Notes: generated by a model from the letters alone, not told the origin. Counted from the first letter of the stretch, positions 17,259 to 27,218 are shown. The stretch: 64,000 nucleotides of DNA from Streptomyces nigra (GCF_003074055.1 NZ_CP029043.1:3402501-3466500), one strand, 5' to 3'. Numbers and translations: made by a program.

Positions 17259-18914
17259 CTAGCCCAGCAGACCGCCCACCAGGCCGGGCTGGTCCGGCTC
17301 GGAGCCGCCGCCCGTGGAGCCTCCGCCGCCGGAGGTCGGGCCGCCGGACGTCGGGTCGGTGGTGCCGGGTTCCTGGTCGGTCGGCGAGGACTGCTGGGGC
17401 GGCGCCTGCCCGGCCGTCCCCTGCGTCTGGCTGGGCGTACCCACGCCGGTCGAGCCGGTGTCCCGGGTGGCGCCAGGGCTGCTCGCGGCGCCGGACGGGG
17501 ACGTGGTGCCCGATGTGGCGCCCTGCGTCGGCGAGTTGGAGGCCGACGGCGACTTGCTGTGCCGCTTGCCGGGCTTCTCCGGGAGCGGCGAGCCCGGCAG
17601 TTCGTTGCGCGGGGCCTCGCCCGGGCCGGGCACCACCACACGGTCGGCGTCCCGGACCGCGCCGCCGAGCAGCGAGCCGACGAGCAGGGTCACCCCGGTG
17701 ACCAGCGCCGTGATCAGGGCGCCGCGGCGCAGTACGTACTGCCGCAGCTCCCAGATGTCGGAGCGGGGGCCGAGCCGGCGCCAGGCCATCCCCGCGAGCC
17801 GTCCGTCGATGGAGTAGACGGGCGCCCCGGCGATGATCAGCGGGGACCAGGCGGCGAGGTAGATGATGTCGGGAGCGTCGTAGGCGGGGACGCTCTTCCA
17901 GCTGACGGTGACCAGCAGCGCGGCGGACAGCAGCGCGCCGACCACCGCGGCGACCCGCTGCCAGCACCCCAGGACCGTGAGGACGCCCACGATGACCTGG
18001 AAGAAGGCGATCACCAGGCCGGCGCCGACCGGGTGCGCGAGCGCGAACTGGCGCAGCGGCTCGGCGACTTCCCACGGATGCAGGGTGTTGAGCCAGGTCA
18101 CCATGGAGCCGCGCTTGCCGCCGTCGAAGTAGACGGGGTCGCACAGCTTGCCCATGCCGGCGTAGATCGAGATGAAGCCGAGGAAGACGCGCAGCGGGAG
18201 CAGGACCACGCCGAGGTTCATCCGGCGGCCGGGGTAGTACGCGTGCCGGGCGGGGTCGTCGCCGGAGCGCCTGGGCGCCGCGTCGGTCCCGTCGTCGTCC
18301 GCCCCGTCGAGGTCGTCGTGCGGCCCGAAGTCGTCGGCGCCGTACGCGTACTCCTCGTCGTACGCGCTCTCGACCGTACGCATATGGGGCAGCAGCCGGG
18401 TGTCCAGGGACTCCCCGTGCGTGCGCTGCGCCCCGACGATCGGGGTCTCGACGGTCCGGGTCAGGTCGTCGTCGTAGTCGTCGTAGCTCCCGGCGTAGCC
18501 GGTGCCGACGTCGACGCGCGGGATGACCTGGGTGCCGCCGGCGAACGGGGCCGCCTCGTCACCGTGCCGGACGCTGCCGTCCCGGGCGGCCTGGAGGAGG
18601 CGGTGGGCGCCGGTGTCGTCGGGCGCCGACATGCCGTTCCAGACGGACACCCGGCGCCGGGCGCCGGACGCCGCGCCCGCGGCGTGGCCGGCGGGCACAC
18701 GGGCGGTGTCCTCGGGCGCGCTCAGGTGCCGTGCGATCCGCTGGGACGTGGGGCGCCCGGTGGACGCGCCCAGCAGCACGCGGAAACTCGCGTGATTGAC
18801 GATGATCTGCGCCGGATCGCTCGGCACCTTCACCATGCTCAGCGCGGGAGCGTCGTCGTATCCCGACGAGCGGTCCCCCGTGGGAGTGCGGGGTGTTCTG
18901 GTGTCCACACTCAA
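17259..18914 (-). CDS. DoxX-family membrane protein with long disordered ends
   Basis: The protein has 551 residues. A hydrophilic N-terminal half (about 1-230) is rich in Asp/Tyr/Gly. The membrane part starts at MNLGVVLLPLRVFLGFISIYAG and holds about four helices with the DoxX features (R-x-x-LG-x-x-x-x-x-G-x-x-K, then GAGLVIAFFQVIVG). A fifth helix (ALITALVTGVTLLVGSLLGG) precedes a Ser/Thr/Gly/Pro-rich extracellular tail of about 120 residues. DoxX proteins are linked to redox and sulfur stress. The start is TTG at 18914 or GTG at 18908; neither has a strong ribosome site. The extended tails are unusual for DoxX, which is normally about 150 residues. Confidence 0.8.
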   Translation of the reverse strand: MSVDTRTPRTPTGDRSSGYDDAPALSMVKVPSDPAQIIVNHASFRVLLGASTGRPTSQRIARHLSAPEDTARVPAGHAAGAASGARRRVSVWNGMSAPDDTGAHRLLQAARDGSVRHGDEAAPFAGGTQVIPRVDVGTGYAGSYDDYDDDLTRTVETPIVGAQRTHGESLDTRLLPHMRTVESAYDEEYAYGADDFGPHDDLDGADDDGTDAAPRRSGDDPARHAYYPGRRMNLGVVLLPLRVFLGFISIYAGMGKLCDPVYFDGGKRGSMVTWLNTLHPWEVAEPLRQFALAHPVGAGLVIAFFQVIVGVLTVLGCWQRVAAVVGALLSAALLVTVSWKSVPAYDAPDIIYLAAWSPLIIAGAPVYSIDGRLAGMAWRRLGPRSDIWELRQYVLRRGALITALVTGVTLLVGSLLGGAVRDADRVVVPGPGEAPRNELPGSPLPEKPGKRHSKSPSASNSPTQGATSGTTSPSGAASSPGATRDTGSTGVGTPSQTQGTAGQAPPQQSSPTDQEPGTTDPTSGGPTSGGGGSTGGGSEPDQPGLVGGLLG

Positions 18915-19042
18915 CTAACCGAGTGACGCGAGGTTAGGACACTGCCTTGACCGGTCCGATGTGTCCGGACCGCGTCAAGGATGCGCAGGTCGCACCACTG
19001 TCACCGCAATTAGCCCGCACGGGTGACCCCACGGACAGGTGT

Positions 19043-19984
19043 TCAGCGGCGTCGGCCGGCCGCCTCGTAGAGCACGATCCCGGCCGCGACACCGGCGTTG
19101 AGGGACTCCGCGCCACCCGGCATCGGGATGCGCACCCGCACGTCGCACGTCTCGCCGACCAGGCGGGACAGGCCCTTGCCCTCGCTGCCGACGACGATGA
19201 CGACCGGGCCGTCCAGGGCCTGGAGGTCACCGACCTCGGCCTCCCCGTCGGCGGCGAGACCGACGACCACGAGGCCCGCCTTCTTGTACGCCTCCAGTGC
19301 GCGGGTCAGGTTCGTCGCCCGCGCGACCGGTGTCCGGGCGGCCGTACCGGCGGACGTCTTCCAGGCGCCGGCGGTCATGCCCGCCGCGCGGCGCTCGGGG
19401 ACGAGGACGCCGTGGCCGCCGAACGCGGAGACCGAGCGCACGACGGCACCCAGGTTGCGCGGGTCGGTCACCCCGTCGAGGGCGACGATCAGCGGGTCCT
19501 CGCCGGCGTCGGCGGCGGCGCCCGTCAGGTCCTCGGGGTGCGCGTACTCGTACGGCGGGACCTGCAGGACGAGGCCCTGGTGGTTCAGGCCGTTCGTCAT
19601 GCGGTCCAGCTCGGGGCGCGGGGCCTCCATGAGGTTGATGCCGCCGCGCTCGGCGGCGAGCTGGAGGGCCTCGCGGACGCGCTCGTCGTTGTCGATGAAC
19701 TGCTGCACGTAGAGGGTGCTGGCGGGAACGCCGCCGCGCAGCGCCTCGACGACCGGGTTGCGGCCGACGACCAGCTCCGAGGTGCTCCTGCCGCCGCGGC
19801 CGCGGGGCGTGGGACGGCGGACGGCCTGCTTCGCCTTGGCGTTGGCGACGCGGTTCTTCTTGTGGCCCTTGCGCATCTCGGCGGGCGGGGTCGGGCCCCG
19901 GCCTTCGAGACCCTTGCGTCGCTGGCCGCCACTGCCGACCTGCGCGCCCTTCTTGCCGGACATGCGGCGGTTGTTCGCGGCCAT
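19043..19984 (-). CDS. rlmB: 23S rRNA (guanosine-2'-O)-methyltransferase, SpoU/TrmH family
   Basis: The protein has 313 residues. A basic disordered N-terminal extension (about 1-70, many Lys/Arg) leads to the substrate-binding domain ([14 protein letters not shown]) and the knotted SPOUT domain. The three motifs are visible: [27 protein letters not shown] and [17 protein letters not shown]. It methylates a guanosine 2'-OH in the 23S peptidyl-transferase region using S-adenosylmethionine. It lies 98 bp after cysS on the same strand, a pairing conserved in actinobacteria. Motif 3 reads SLNAGVAAG where SLNVSVAAG is usual. Confidence 0.92.
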   Translation of the reverse strand: MAANNRRMSGKKGAQVGSGGQRRKGLEGRGPTPPAEMRKGHKKNRVANAKAKQAVRRPTPRGRGGRSTSELVVGRNPVVEALRGGVPASTLYVQQFIDNDERVREALQLAAERGGINLMEAPRPELDRMTNGLNHQGLVLQVPPYEYAHPEDLTGAAADAGEDPLIVALDGVTDPRNLGAVVRSVSAFGGHGVLVPERRAAGMTAGAWKTSAGTAARTPVARATNLTRALEAYKKAGLVVVGLAADGEAEVGDLQALDGPVVIVVGSEGKGLSRLVGETCDVRVRIPMPGGAESLNAGVAAGIVLYEAAGRRR

Positions 19985-20082
19985 GACCTACCTGTCTTCG
20001 TGAGCGTTCGAATGTGCGTACTGTGCAGTGTGCCGCCCGGAGGGCCGGGCGGCACAATCGATCTTCCCGGAGCCGGCCCCGG

Positions 20083-21480
20083 TCAGCGCGGGCCGAGGGT
20101 CCAGCGCGGGCCCTGCGGGCTGTCCTCGATGACGAGGCCGGACTGGTTGAGCTGGTCGCGGATGGCGTCCGCCGTCGCCCAGTCCTTGCGGGAGCGGGCC
20201 GCCTCGCGCTGGTCGAGGACCATCCGGACGAGGGTGTCCACCACGCCGTGCAGGTCCTCGCCCCGGTCGGTCTCACCGGCCCAGTGCGCATCGAGCGGGT
20301 CCAGGCCCAGCACACCGAGCATGGCCCGCACCTCGGCGAGGCGCGCCACGGCGGCCTCCTTGTCGTCGGCGGCGAGCGCACTGTTGCCCTGCCGGACGGT
20401 GGTGTGCACGACCGCGAGCGCCTGCGGGACGCCCAGGTCGTCGTCCATCGCCTCGGCGAACGCCGGCGGCACGTCGGCGGAGGGCTCGACGACGCCGGCC
20501 TTCTCCACGACGCGCTGCACGAAGCCCTCGATCCGGGCGAACGCCGACTCGGCCTCACGCAGGGCCTCCTCGCTGTACTCGATGGTCGAGCGGTAGTGCG
20601 GGGTGCCCAGGTAGTAGCGCAGGACGATCGGGCGCCACTGCTTGACCATCTCGGACACCAGCACGCTGTTGCCGAGCGACTTCGACATCTTCTCGCCGCT
20701 CATGGTGACCCAGGCGTTGTGCACCCAGTACCGGGCGAACTCGTCGCCGTAGGCCTTGGCCTGGGCGATCTCGTTCTCGTGGTGCGGGAAGATCAGGTCG
20801 AGTCCGCCGCCGTGGATGTCGAAGGCGGAGCCCAGGTACTTGTGCGCCATCGCCGAGCACTCCAGGTGCCAGCCCGGACGGCCCCGGCCCCACGGCGTCT
20901 CCCAGTCCGGCTCACCGGGCTTGGCGGCCTTCCACATCGCGAAGTCGCGCGGGTCCCGCTTGCCGGTGATGCCGTCCTCGGCGGGCTGGCGCATCTCGTC
21001 GAGGTCCTGCCGGGACAGCTCCAGATAGGAGGGCCAGGAGCGGACGTCGAAGTAGACGCTGCCGTCCGCCTCGTAGGCGTGCCCGCGCTCCATGAGGCCG
21101 CGCATCATCTCGACCATCTCGGTGATGTGGCCGGTGGCACGCGGCTCGTACGTCGGCGGGAGGCAGCCGAGGGCGGTGTAGCCGTCGGTGAAGGCCCGCT
21201 CGTTCTCGTAGCCGATGGACCACCAGGGGCGGCCCTGGTCCACGGACTTGGAGATGATCTTGTCGTCGATGTCCGTGACGTTCCTGATGAACGTCACGTC
21301 ATAGCCGCGGTACGCGAACCAGCGGCGCATGATGTCGAAGTTGAGACCGGAGCGGATGTGCCCGATGTGCGGCGCGGCCTGCACGGTGGCGCCACAGAGG
21401 TAGATCGAGACACAGCCCGGCTTGAGCGGGGTGAAGTCACGGATCTGCCGGGCGCTGGTGTCGTACAGCCGAATAGTCAC
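20083..21480 (-). CDS. cysS: Cysteinyl-tRNA synthetase
   Basis: The protein has 465 residues from a GTG start. HIGH is intact (His38-His41) and KMSKS lies at residues 264-268. Zinc ligands are visible as Cys29, Cys208, His233/234 and Glu237. The C-terminal DALR-type helical domain is present, so this is CysS rather than the shorter mycothiol ligase MshC. It charges tRNA-Cys in the cytosol. It lies 78 bp after ispF and is followed by rlmB, probably as one transcript with ispD-ispF. Confidence 0.95.
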   Translation of the reverse strand: MTIRLYDTSARQIRDFTPLKPGCVSIYLCGATVQAAPHIGHIRSGLNFDIMRRWFAYRGYDVTFIRNVTDIDDKIISKSVDQGRPWWSIGYENERAFTDGYTALGCLPPTYEPRATGHITEMVEMMRGLMERGHAYEADGSVYFDVRSWPSYLELSRQDLDEMRQPAEDGITGKRDPRDFAMWKAAKPGEPDWETPWGRGRPGWHLECSAMAHKYLGSAFDIHGGGLDLIFPHHENEIAQAKAYGDEFARYWVHNAWVTMSGEKMSKSLGNSVLVSEMVKQWRPIVLRYYLGTPHYRSTIEYSEEALREAESAFARIEGFVQRVVEKAGVVEPSADVPPAFAEAMDDDLGVPQALAVVHTTVRQGNSALAADDKEAAVARLAEVRAMLGVLGLDPLDAHWAGETDRGEDLHGVVDTLVRMVLDQREAARSRKDWATADAIRDQLNQSGLVIEDSPQGPRWTLGPR

Positions 21481-21558
21481 GACACCTAGGGTAGTGGGCG
21501 GATCCCACTGCCCGGTGCCTTGGCGGCGATTCGCCGCCGTCCCGTGCGGCCGCCGCCG

Positions 21559-22062
21559 TCAGCCGTCCCGGCCGTCCCGTACGACCAGTGCCGTCGCCAC
21601 CGCCATCAGGCCCTCGTCCCGGCCGGGGAAGCCGAGGCCGTCCGTCGTCGCGCCCGACACGGACACGGGTGCGCCCGCCGCCTCGGAGAGGATCTTCTGG
21701 GCCTCGTCGCGGCGCTTGCCGATCTTCGGGCGGGGGCCGACGGCCTGCACGGCGATGTTGCCGATCCGGAAGCCGGCCTCGCGCACGATCCGGGCGGCCT
21801 CCGTCAGCAGGACGGTCCCCGGCGCCCCCGACCACTCGGGGCGCCCGGTGCCGAAGTGCTGTCCGAGGTCACCGAGCCCGGCCGCCGAGAACAGCGCGTT
21901 GCAGGCGGCGTGGGCGACGACGTCCGCGTCGGAGTGGCCCGCGAGTCCGGGGCCCTCGCCCTCCCACTTCAGGCCGGCGCACCACAGCTCGCGGCCCTCC
22001 TCGAAGGCGTGGATGTCGGTGCCGATGCCCACCTGGGGCAGCGGATACGGCTCAGAAGCCAT
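21559..22062 (-). CDS. ispF: 2-C-methyl-D-erythritol 2,4-cyclodiphosphate synthase
   Basis: The protein has 167 residues. Zinc ligands Asp16 and His18 (GTDIHAF) and His51 (DADVVAHA) are visible, plus the C-terminal substrate loop ([14 protein letters not shown]). It converts CDP-methylerythritol phosphate into the cyclic diphosphate, step five of the non-mevalonate isoprenoid route. Its start overlaps the ispD stop by 11 bp, so translation is coupled with the preceding pathway enzyme. Length and order are normal for actinobacteria. Confidence 0.95.
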   Translation of the reverse strand: MASEPYPLPQVGIGTDIHAFEEGRELWCAGLKWEGEGPGLAGHSDADVVAHAACNALFSAAGLGDLGQHFGTGRPEWSGAPGTVLLTEAARIVREAGFRIGNIAVQAVGPRPKIGKRRDEAQKILSEAAGAPVSVSGATTDGLGFPGRDEGLMAVATALVVRDGRDG

Positions 22063-22840
22063 CGTTGAGCCTCCTGCGGGCCAGGACCGCCTCGGCGAGG
22101 ACGAGGTCCAGGGGCCGGGTGACCTTGAACGCCTCCTCGTGGCCGGGTACGACCACGACGGTCAGGCCGAGCTGCTCGACCATGCTCGCGTCGTCGGTGA
22201 CGTCCCCGGTGACCGTCTCGTGGGCGCGCACCAGCGTGGCGCGGTCGAAGCCCTGCGGCGTCTGCACGGCGCGCAGCCGGGCGCGGGCCGGGGTGGCCAC
22301 GACCGGTTCGGGGGTGCCGGGCTCCTCGGCGGGCTCGACCTCCTTCACCGTGTCGGCGAGCGGCAGGGCCGGTACGACGGCCGGGGCGCCGTCGCGGACG
22401 GCCTCGATGACCGCGTCGACGGTGTCGACGGGGACCAGCGGCCGGGCGGCGTCGTGCACCAGGACGATCTCGTGGTCCGGCGGCAGCGCCTCGAGGCCGA
22501 GCCGGACGGACTCCTGCCGGGACTCGCCGCCGGGGACGACCAGGAAGTCGGTCCTCCCCCAGCTGCCGCCGGGGGTACCCCCAGGCAGCGCGTGCGCGTC
22601 GAGCAGGCTCTTGACCTCGGCCGCGCCGTCGGGCGGGGCCACGATCACCACCAGGGAGACCCACCGGGACGCCGCCATCGCGCGGACGGCGTGGATGAGC
22701 ATGGGCGTGCCGTTCAGCGCGCGGAGCGCCTTGGGGGCGCCAGGACCGAGGCGCACACCTCGTCCGGCGGCCGGGATCACGACGGCCGTGCGGGTGCCGG
22801 CGCGCTCTTGCGGGGGCGAGGGACGCGATTCGTCGGACAT
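22052..22840 (-). CDS. ispD: 2-C-methyl-D-erythritol 4-phosphate cytidylyltransferase
   Basis: The protein has 262 residues. The CTP-binding start [20 protein letters not shown], the HDAARPLVP active segment and the [10 protein letters not shown] and TDDASMVE segments are all intact. It couples CTP to methylerythritol phosphate. A Gly/Trp-rich insertion (GGTPGGSWG, about residues 86-94) sits in the normally tight loop before TDFLVVPGG and is encoded by a copy of a REP-like element also found outside genes (22554-22584). The enzyme is likely functional because the reading frame and motifs are kept. The ATG at 22840 gives a disordered N-tail of about 15 residues. Confidence 0.95.
   Translation of the reverse strand: MSDESRPSPPQERAGTRTAVVIPAAGRGVRLGPGAPKALRALNGTPMLIHAVRAMAASRWVSLVVIVAPPDGAAEVKSLLDAHALPGGTPGGSWGRTDFLVVPGGESRQESVRLGLEALPPDHEIVLVHDAARPLVPVDTVDAVIEAVRDGAPAVVPALPLADTVKEVEPAEEPGTPEPVVATPARARLRAVQTPQGFDRATLVRAHETVTGDVTDDASMVEQLGLTVVVVPGHEEAFKVTRPLDLVLAEAVLARRRLNDGF
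22554..22584 (-). repeat. REP-like element copy inside ispD
   Basis: On the minus strand the bases read TGGGGGTACCCCC, GGCGGC, then AGCTGGGGGAG, the same plan as the intergenic copies at 51148 and 51238 (GGGGGTACCCCC, short spacer, AGCTGGGGGGAG). Here it is translated in frame within ispD and adds about eight residues. Confidence 0.6.
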
Positions 22841-22890
22841 CGGTTCCTGTCAGGTTTGTGTGCTCGGCCCAGGTGGGTATGGCCTGGGCG

Positions 22891-22935
22891 TGCCCCCTGC
22901 TCGAGCGTCAGCCTGAGCTGGGGGAGTGCCGGGCG
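22891..22935 (+). repeat. REP-like palindromic element, intergenic copy
   Basis: TGCCCCCTGCTCGAGCG, a short spacer and AGCTGGGGGAGTGCCGGGCG match the elements at 51148-51186 and 51238-51279. The outer CCCCC/GGGGG and inner GCTC/GAGC arms can form a hairpin. It lies in the ~300 bp gap (22841-23140) between ispD and carD, which otherwise shows no gene. Confidence 0.65.
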
Positions 22936-23140
22936 CGACACCTTGACCGGACCCTTCCGTGACAGTCGGTCGAGCCAGCTGCCCGGGCCCGGCACGTCCA
23001 GTATCGGGGGCGCCCCCGAGATCAGACGTCAGCGCGATGCGAACATGCCGCAGCGCCCGGCGACTGCAGGGTCATCGGGCACCGCGGCACTTTTTTCGAT
23101 CACACAGCACTGGTGCTGAGCTGAGACGGACGCTTCCGCG

Positions 23141-23623
23141 TCAGGACGCGAGGACCTCGTCGAGCAGGGCCTCGGCCTTGTCCTCGTTCGTGTTCTCCGC
23201 GAGGGCGAGCTCGCTCACCAGGATCTGCCGGGCCTTGGCGAGCATGCGCTTCTCACCGGCGGACAGTCCGCGCTCGCGCTCACGACGCCACAGGTCACGC
23301 ACGACTTCCGCGACCTTGATGACATCGCCGGAGGCGAGCTTCTCCAGATTTGCCTTGTAACGACGCGACCAGTTCGTGGGCTCCTCGGCGTACGGCGCGC
23401 GCAGCACCTCGAAGACCCGGTCCAGCCCGTCCTGACCGACCACATCACGTACGCCGACGAACTCCGCATTGTCCGCTGGCACACGTACCGTCAGGTCACC
23501 CTGGGCGACCTTCAGCACCAAGTAGGTCTTGTCCACGCCTTTGATCTGACGAGTTTCGATAGCCTCGATCAGCGCGGCCCCGTGATGGGGATAGACCACG
23601 GTGTCGCCAACCTTGAACGTCAT
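23141..23623 (-). CDS. carD: CarD-family RNA polymerase-binding regulator
   Basis: The protein has 160 residues. The N-terminal RNAP-beta-binding Tudor-like domain ([21 protein letters not shown]) is followed by the helical DNA-binding domain with the [17 protein letters not shown] segment, whose Trp is the residue that wedges open promoter DNA in mycobacterial CarD. It stabilises open complexes at sigma-A type promoters, including rRNA promoters, and is usually essential. It is upstream of ispD-ispF on the same strand, a conserved actinobacterial order, but separated by 300 bp with a REP-like element. Confidence 0.95.
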   Translation of the reverse strand: MTFKVGDTVVYPHHGAALIEAIETRQIKGVDKTYLVLKVAQGDLTVRVPADNAEFVGVRDVVGQDGLDRVFEVLRAPYAEEPTNWSRRYKANLEKLASGDVIKVAEVVRDLWRRERERGLSAGEKRMLAKARQILVSELALAENTNEDKAEALLDEVLAS

Positions 23624-24238
23624 GTGACAGGTACCCCTTCCGTGGCTATCCAGGGTAACACGGAAACGGCGGGTTCTGAATGGCGTTTTCGCAGGTCAGG
23701 GCATATCTCAGGGCTTGACAACTCCAACAGGAACGTGCTGCGCGAGCCGAACGGAAGCAGGTATTCGCAGGTCGGAGGGGCTCTGCGGGCGGGCCGAAAC
23801 GCGCTCGTCACGCACCCCCGAGCCTGCCCACGAGAGACCTAACGTACACAAATGTCCGGTTCCATGCGTGCGACTTCCGCTACTCCGTTCGGTGTCCCGA
23901 CGCCCGGTCCCGGCCGAATCCAGAATTGATCACTACCCGGTCGGCGGTACGGCCGGTGATCAATTCCGGGGTGCCCGCGCATTCCTTCACAAAAATGCCG
24001 CGAGCGGTCGTGCGGCCCTCGTTATGTGAATGACGGACCTGCTCACGGGCAATGCGGTGACCGGATCACTTGTGGGTGAAGGGACCAGTGGTGGAAGAGG
24101 GACTTCGTCGGCACTTGGCCGCTCAGGGGAGGGTCGGGTGCGGCGGCGCGGGAACGGCTCGGTAACCTGAGGCCGCTGACAGACACTTAGGGCGGCTTTA
24201 CGCGCCCGCCCCGTTCGAGTCAAGGAGTTGCCGCCGCC
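23624..24238. other. 615-bp divergent intergenic region with inverted repeat
   Basis: No convincing gene is seen between carD and the lipoprotein gene. It contains an 11-bp perfect inverted repeat, GAATTGATCAC at 23923-23933 and GTGATCAATTC at 23956-23966, separated by 22 G/C-rich bases. The arms are A/T-rich for this genome. Position in a divergent promoter region makes an operator or a processed leader hairpin possible. Confidence 0.5.
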
Positions 24239-24940
24239 GTGAGCAGCAGCCTTCGACGCGGCGTCCTCGCCGCTGCCGCCCTCGCGTTCTCGATGACCTC
24301 GCTCGCCGCGTGCGCCGCCGGCAACGACGCGCGGACACTGGAGATCAAGCCGGACAACGCGGCCACCAGCGTCGGAGACATCAAGATCCAGAACGCCATC
24401 GTCGTCACCCAGCCCGAGCTGGAGTCCACCGGCCCCGCCGTGGTCTCCGCGACCCTGTTCAACTCCGGCGACAGCGCCCAGACGCTGGACTCGGTCAAGG
24501 TGAAGGACTCCGGCGAGGAGGCCGAGCTCAAGCCCGCCAAGGGCGGCAGCCTGACCATCCCGGCCGGCGGCTCGCTGATCCTCGGCGGCAAGGACAACGC
24601 CTCCGCCGTGCTGCCCAAGGGCCGCGAGGCCATCAAGGACGGCGACGCCCAGGCGATCACCTTCACCTTCAGCAGGACCGGTGACGTGAGCCTGCGCGCC
24701 CTCGTCGTCCCGGCCGAGGGCTACTACGAGAGCTGGGGCCCGAGCGCCGTCCCGGCCGCCCCCGAGGCCGGCGCGAAGCCGTCCGGCACCCCGACGGGCA
24801 CCCCGGCCGCCGGCGCCTCCGCGGGCGCCACGGGCTCGACGGACTCCACCGCGGGCGCCGGCACCGAGGCGGGCACGGAGGAGACGGGCACCGCCGTCCT
24901 CCCCTCCGACAGCGCCTCCCAGTCGGCCGCCGGGCACTGA
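24239..24940 (+). CDS. Lipoprotein, DUF461-like, copper-chaperone-type fold
   Basis: The protein has 233 residues from GTG with AAGGAG 11 nt upstream. A lipoprotein signal ends in the lipobox SLAAC (Cys25). The mature domain (about 40-160) is a beta-sandwich pattern with V-V-S-A-T-LFNSGDSAQTL and IPAGGSLILGG-type segments, similar to PCu(A)C/DUF461 proteins, but I do not see the usual Met/His metal ligands. A disordered Ala/Gly/Thr/Ser tail of about 75 residues follows. It is anchored on the outer face of the membrane, stands alone and is followed by a strong terminator shared with phoP. Confidence 0.8.
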   Translation: MSSSLRRGVLAAAALAFSMTSLAACAAGNDARTLEIKPDNAATSVGDIKIQNAIVVTQPELESTGPAVVSATLFNSGDSAQTLDSVKVKDSGEEAELKPAKGGSLTIPAGGSLILGGKDNASAVLPKGREAIKDGDAQAITFTFSRTGDVSLRALVVPAEGYYESWGPSAVPAAPEAGAKPSGTPTGTPAAGASAGATGSTDSTAGAGTEAGTEETGTAVLPSDSASQSAAGH

Positions 24941-24951
24941 GCGCCGTAGAC

Positions 24952-24998
24952 ACGCCGAAGGGCGGGACCCCCATACGTGGGGTCCCGCCCTTCGGCGT
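24952..24998. terminator. Bidirectional terminator
   Basis: A long stem (ACGCCGAAGGGCGGGACCCC, 24952-24971) pairs with the complementary arm ending CGGCGT at 24998 across a short CATACGT loop, between the convergent lipoprotein gene and phoP. Confidence 0.9.
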
Positions 24999-25019
24999 AC
25001 CGGCGGGATGCGGGCCGTT

Positions 25020-25700
25020 CTACGGCTCGAACTTGTAGCCGAGGCCGCGCACGGTCACCAGATAGCGGGGCGCGCCCGGGTCCGGCTCGATCTTGGCGCG
25101 CAACCGCTTGACGTGGACGTCGAGCGTCTTGGTGTCCCCGACGTAGTCGGCGCCCCACACGCGGTCGATCAGCTGCATCCGGGTGAGGACCCGGCCCGCG
25201 TTGCGCAGGAGCATCTCCAGCAGGTCGAACTCCTTCAGCGGGAGGTCGATCTTGGAGCCGGAGACCGTGACCACGTGCCGGTCGACGTCCATCCGGACCG
25301 GGCCCGCCTCCAGGGCGGCCGGGGTCACCTCCTCCGGCTCGCCGCGCCGGCGCAGGACGGCCCGGATACGGGCGACCAGCTCGCGCGAGGAGAACGGCTT
25401 GGTGACGTAGTCGTCGGCCCCTATCTCCAGGCCGACGACCTTGTCGATCTCACTGTCCTTGGCGGTCACCATGATCACCGGGACGTTGGAGCGGCCGCGC
25501 AGTTGGCGGCACACCTCCGTGCCGGGCAGCCCCGGCAGCATCAGGTCGAGGAGGACGAGGTCGGCTCCGTTGCGGTCGAACTCGTCGAGTCCGTCGGGCC
25601 CGGTGGTCGCGACCGCGACCTCGAAGCCCTCCTTGCGGAGCATGTACGACAGGGCGTCGGAGAAGGACTCCTCGTCCTCGACGACGAGCACTCGGGTCAC
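25020..25700 (-). CDS. phoP: Phosphate response regulator PhoP
   Basis: The protein has 226 residues. The receiver domain has acidic pocket residues near VEDEE, phosphorylation site Asp52 (LLDLMLP) and Lys101. The C-terminal winged helix is of OmpR/PhoB type (LKEFDLLEMLL, RVWGADYVGDTKTLDVHVKRLR). It binds PHO boxes (direct repeats GTTCACC-type) and activates phosphate-starvation genes while repressing antibiotic and nitrogen genes in Streptomyces. The GTG at 25700 has GGAGG at 8 nt and overlaps the phoR stop by 4 bp (GTGA), so the kinase and regulator are translated together. Confidence 0.95.
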   Translation of the reverse strand: MTRVLVVEDEESFSDALSYMLRKEGFEVAVATTGPDGLDEFDRNGADLVLLDLMLPGLPGTEVCRQLRGRSNVPVIMVTAKDSEIDKVVGLEIGADDYVTKPFSSRELVARIRAVLRRRGEPEEVTPAALEAGPVRMDVDRHVVTVSGSKIDLPLKEFDLLEMLLRNAGRVLTRMQLIDRVWGADYVGDTKTLDVHVKRLRAKIEPDPGAPRYLVTVRGLGYKFEP

Positions 25701-27004
25701 GGATGGACCTCCGGGGCGGAAAGCGTTTCGTACGCGGCTGACTCGGGGGTGGTGCGGGAATGCGTGAGAGCTGCGGGCCCGTCGTCGTCGTCGGGTCCGG
25801 GCTGCTGCCGGCCGCGGTCGCGGGCAGCGCCCGCCTCCGGCAGCCGCAGGGTGAAGGTGGAGCCCTGTCCCTCGGAGCTCCACACCGTGACCTCCCCGCC
25901 GTGCGAGGCGGCCACGTGCTTGACGATCGCGAGACCGAGACCGGTTCCCCCCGTGGCGCGGGAACGGGCCGGGTCGACGCGGTAGAAGCGCTCGAAGATG
26001 CGCTCCTTGTCCTTGTCGGAGATGCCGATGCCCTGGTCGGTCACCGCGATCTCGACGAGGTCGCCGCCCGGCACGGTGATCCTGCGGGCGGCGATGCCGA
26101 CGCGGGTGCGGGCGGGCGAGTAGTTGACGGCGTTCTCCACGAGGTTGCCGAGCGCGGCGGCGAGCTGGCCGCGGTTGCCCCAGATCCGCAGGTCGACGGT
26201 GCCGCCCTGATCGGACTCCCCGGGCGCCGCCACACTCGCGGCCATGGTGATCTGCTTGGTCCCGGCGGCGTGCCGGCAGCGGTCCATGGCCTCGGCGACC
26301 AGCTCGTCCACACGGACCGGCTCGGCGTCCTCCAGCGGGTCGTCGTTCTGCACCCGGGAGAGGTCGATGAGCTCCTGCACCAGGTTGGTGAGGCGGGTCG
26401 CCTCGATCTGCATACGCCCGGCGAAGCGCTCGACGGCCTCGGGGTCGTCGGCGGCGTCCATGACGGCCTCGGACAGCAGCGAGAGCGCGCCGACCGGTGT
26501 CTTCAGCTCATGGCTGACGTTGGCGACGAAGTCCCTGCGGACCGCCTCGATACGCCGGGCCTCGGTGAGGTCCTCGACCAGCAGGAGGACCAGCCGGGAG
26601 CCGAGGGGCGCGACCCGCGCGGACACCGCGAGGGCCTCGCCGCGTCCGGTGCCCCGCCGCGGCAGGTCCAGCTCGACCTGCCGTATCTCGCCGTCGCGCC
26701 GGGTGTCGCGGGCCATCTGGAGCATGGGCTCCACGGACAGCCGGCCGCCGCGGACCAGGCCGAGGGCGTACGCCGCCGAGCTGGCCTTGACCACGGCGTC
26801 CCCCTCGTCGAGGACGACGGCGGAGGAGCGCAGCACCGACAGGACCGTGTCCACGCCGGGCGGCAGGACCGGGTCGGTGTGCAGGGAGGTACGGGTGGGG
26901 CGTTTCAGGTCGCGCTCGCTCCAGCGGAACGCCAGCACGGCGATGACACCGGTGAGGAGCCCGGCGATCGCAGCCGCTGCGGCGACCGCCGCGTTCACGT
27001 CCAT
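25697..27004 (-). CDS. phoR: Phosphate sensor histidine kinase PhoR
   Basis: The protein has 435 residues. One N-terminal transmembrane helix (about 5-26, Ala/Val-rich) leads to a PAS-like linker (SAVVLDEGDAVV), then the H-box VSHELKTPVGAL with His165 and the ATP domain with N box (NLVENAVNYS), G1 (DQGIGI), F box (RFYRVDPARSR) and G2 (GGTGLGLAIVK). This is the SenX3/PhoR actinobacterial type with a single TM segment. It autophosphorylates and transfers to PhoP. Its promoter faces phoU across a region with a PHO box, consistent with PhoP autoregulation. Confidence 0.94.
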   Translation of the reverse strand: MDVNAAVAAAAAIAGLLTGVIAVLAFRWSERDLKRPTRTSLHTDPVLPPGVDTVLSVLRSSAVVLDEGDAVVKASSAAYALGLVRGGRLSVEPMLQMARDTRRDGEIRQVELDLPRRGTGRGEALAVSARVAPLGSRLVLLLVEDLTEARRIEAVRRDFVANVSHELKTPVGALSLLSEAVMDAADDPEAVERFAGRMQIEATRLTNLVQELIDLSRVQNDDPLEDAEPVRVDELVAEAMDRCRHAAGTKQITMAASVAAPGESDQGGTVDLRIWGNRGQLAAALGNLVENAVNYSPARTRVGIAARRITVPGGDLVEIAVTDQGIGISDKDKERIFERFYRVDPARSRATGGTGLGLAIVKHVAASHGGEVTVWSSEGQGSTFTLRLPEAGAARDRGRQQPGPDDDDGPAALTHSRTTPESAAYETLSAPEVHP

Positions 27005-27077
27005 GCGTCCAGGTTAGGCATGGCCCAGGTCATGCCCACAGCGTGCGGAGTGCGACCTCCGACACTCGTCGCCCAGA

Positions 27078-27110
27078 GTTCACCTGGGAGACGGGGCCGG
27101 TTCACTCGGG
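27078..27110 (+). promoter_or_regulatory. PHO box (PhoP direct-repeat operator)
   Basis: Three contiguous 11-bp units are seen: GTTCACCTGGG, AGACGGGGCCG and GTTCACTCGGG. Units one and three match the Streptomyces PhoP direct-repeat consensus (G-TTCA-CC-x-x-x-x); the middle is degenerate. It lies between divergent phoR-phoP and phoU, where PhoP is known to bind in S. coelicolor. Confidence 0.85.
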
Positions 27111-27218
27111 GTGGCGGAAACGGACGCGTGGCGATCGCATCGTGGGATCGTCGGGAGCGGGACGGCGGTTCGGCGGCCGGGTACGGCGGGGCGGGGCGGC
27201 GTGACGATCGCATGGGCG

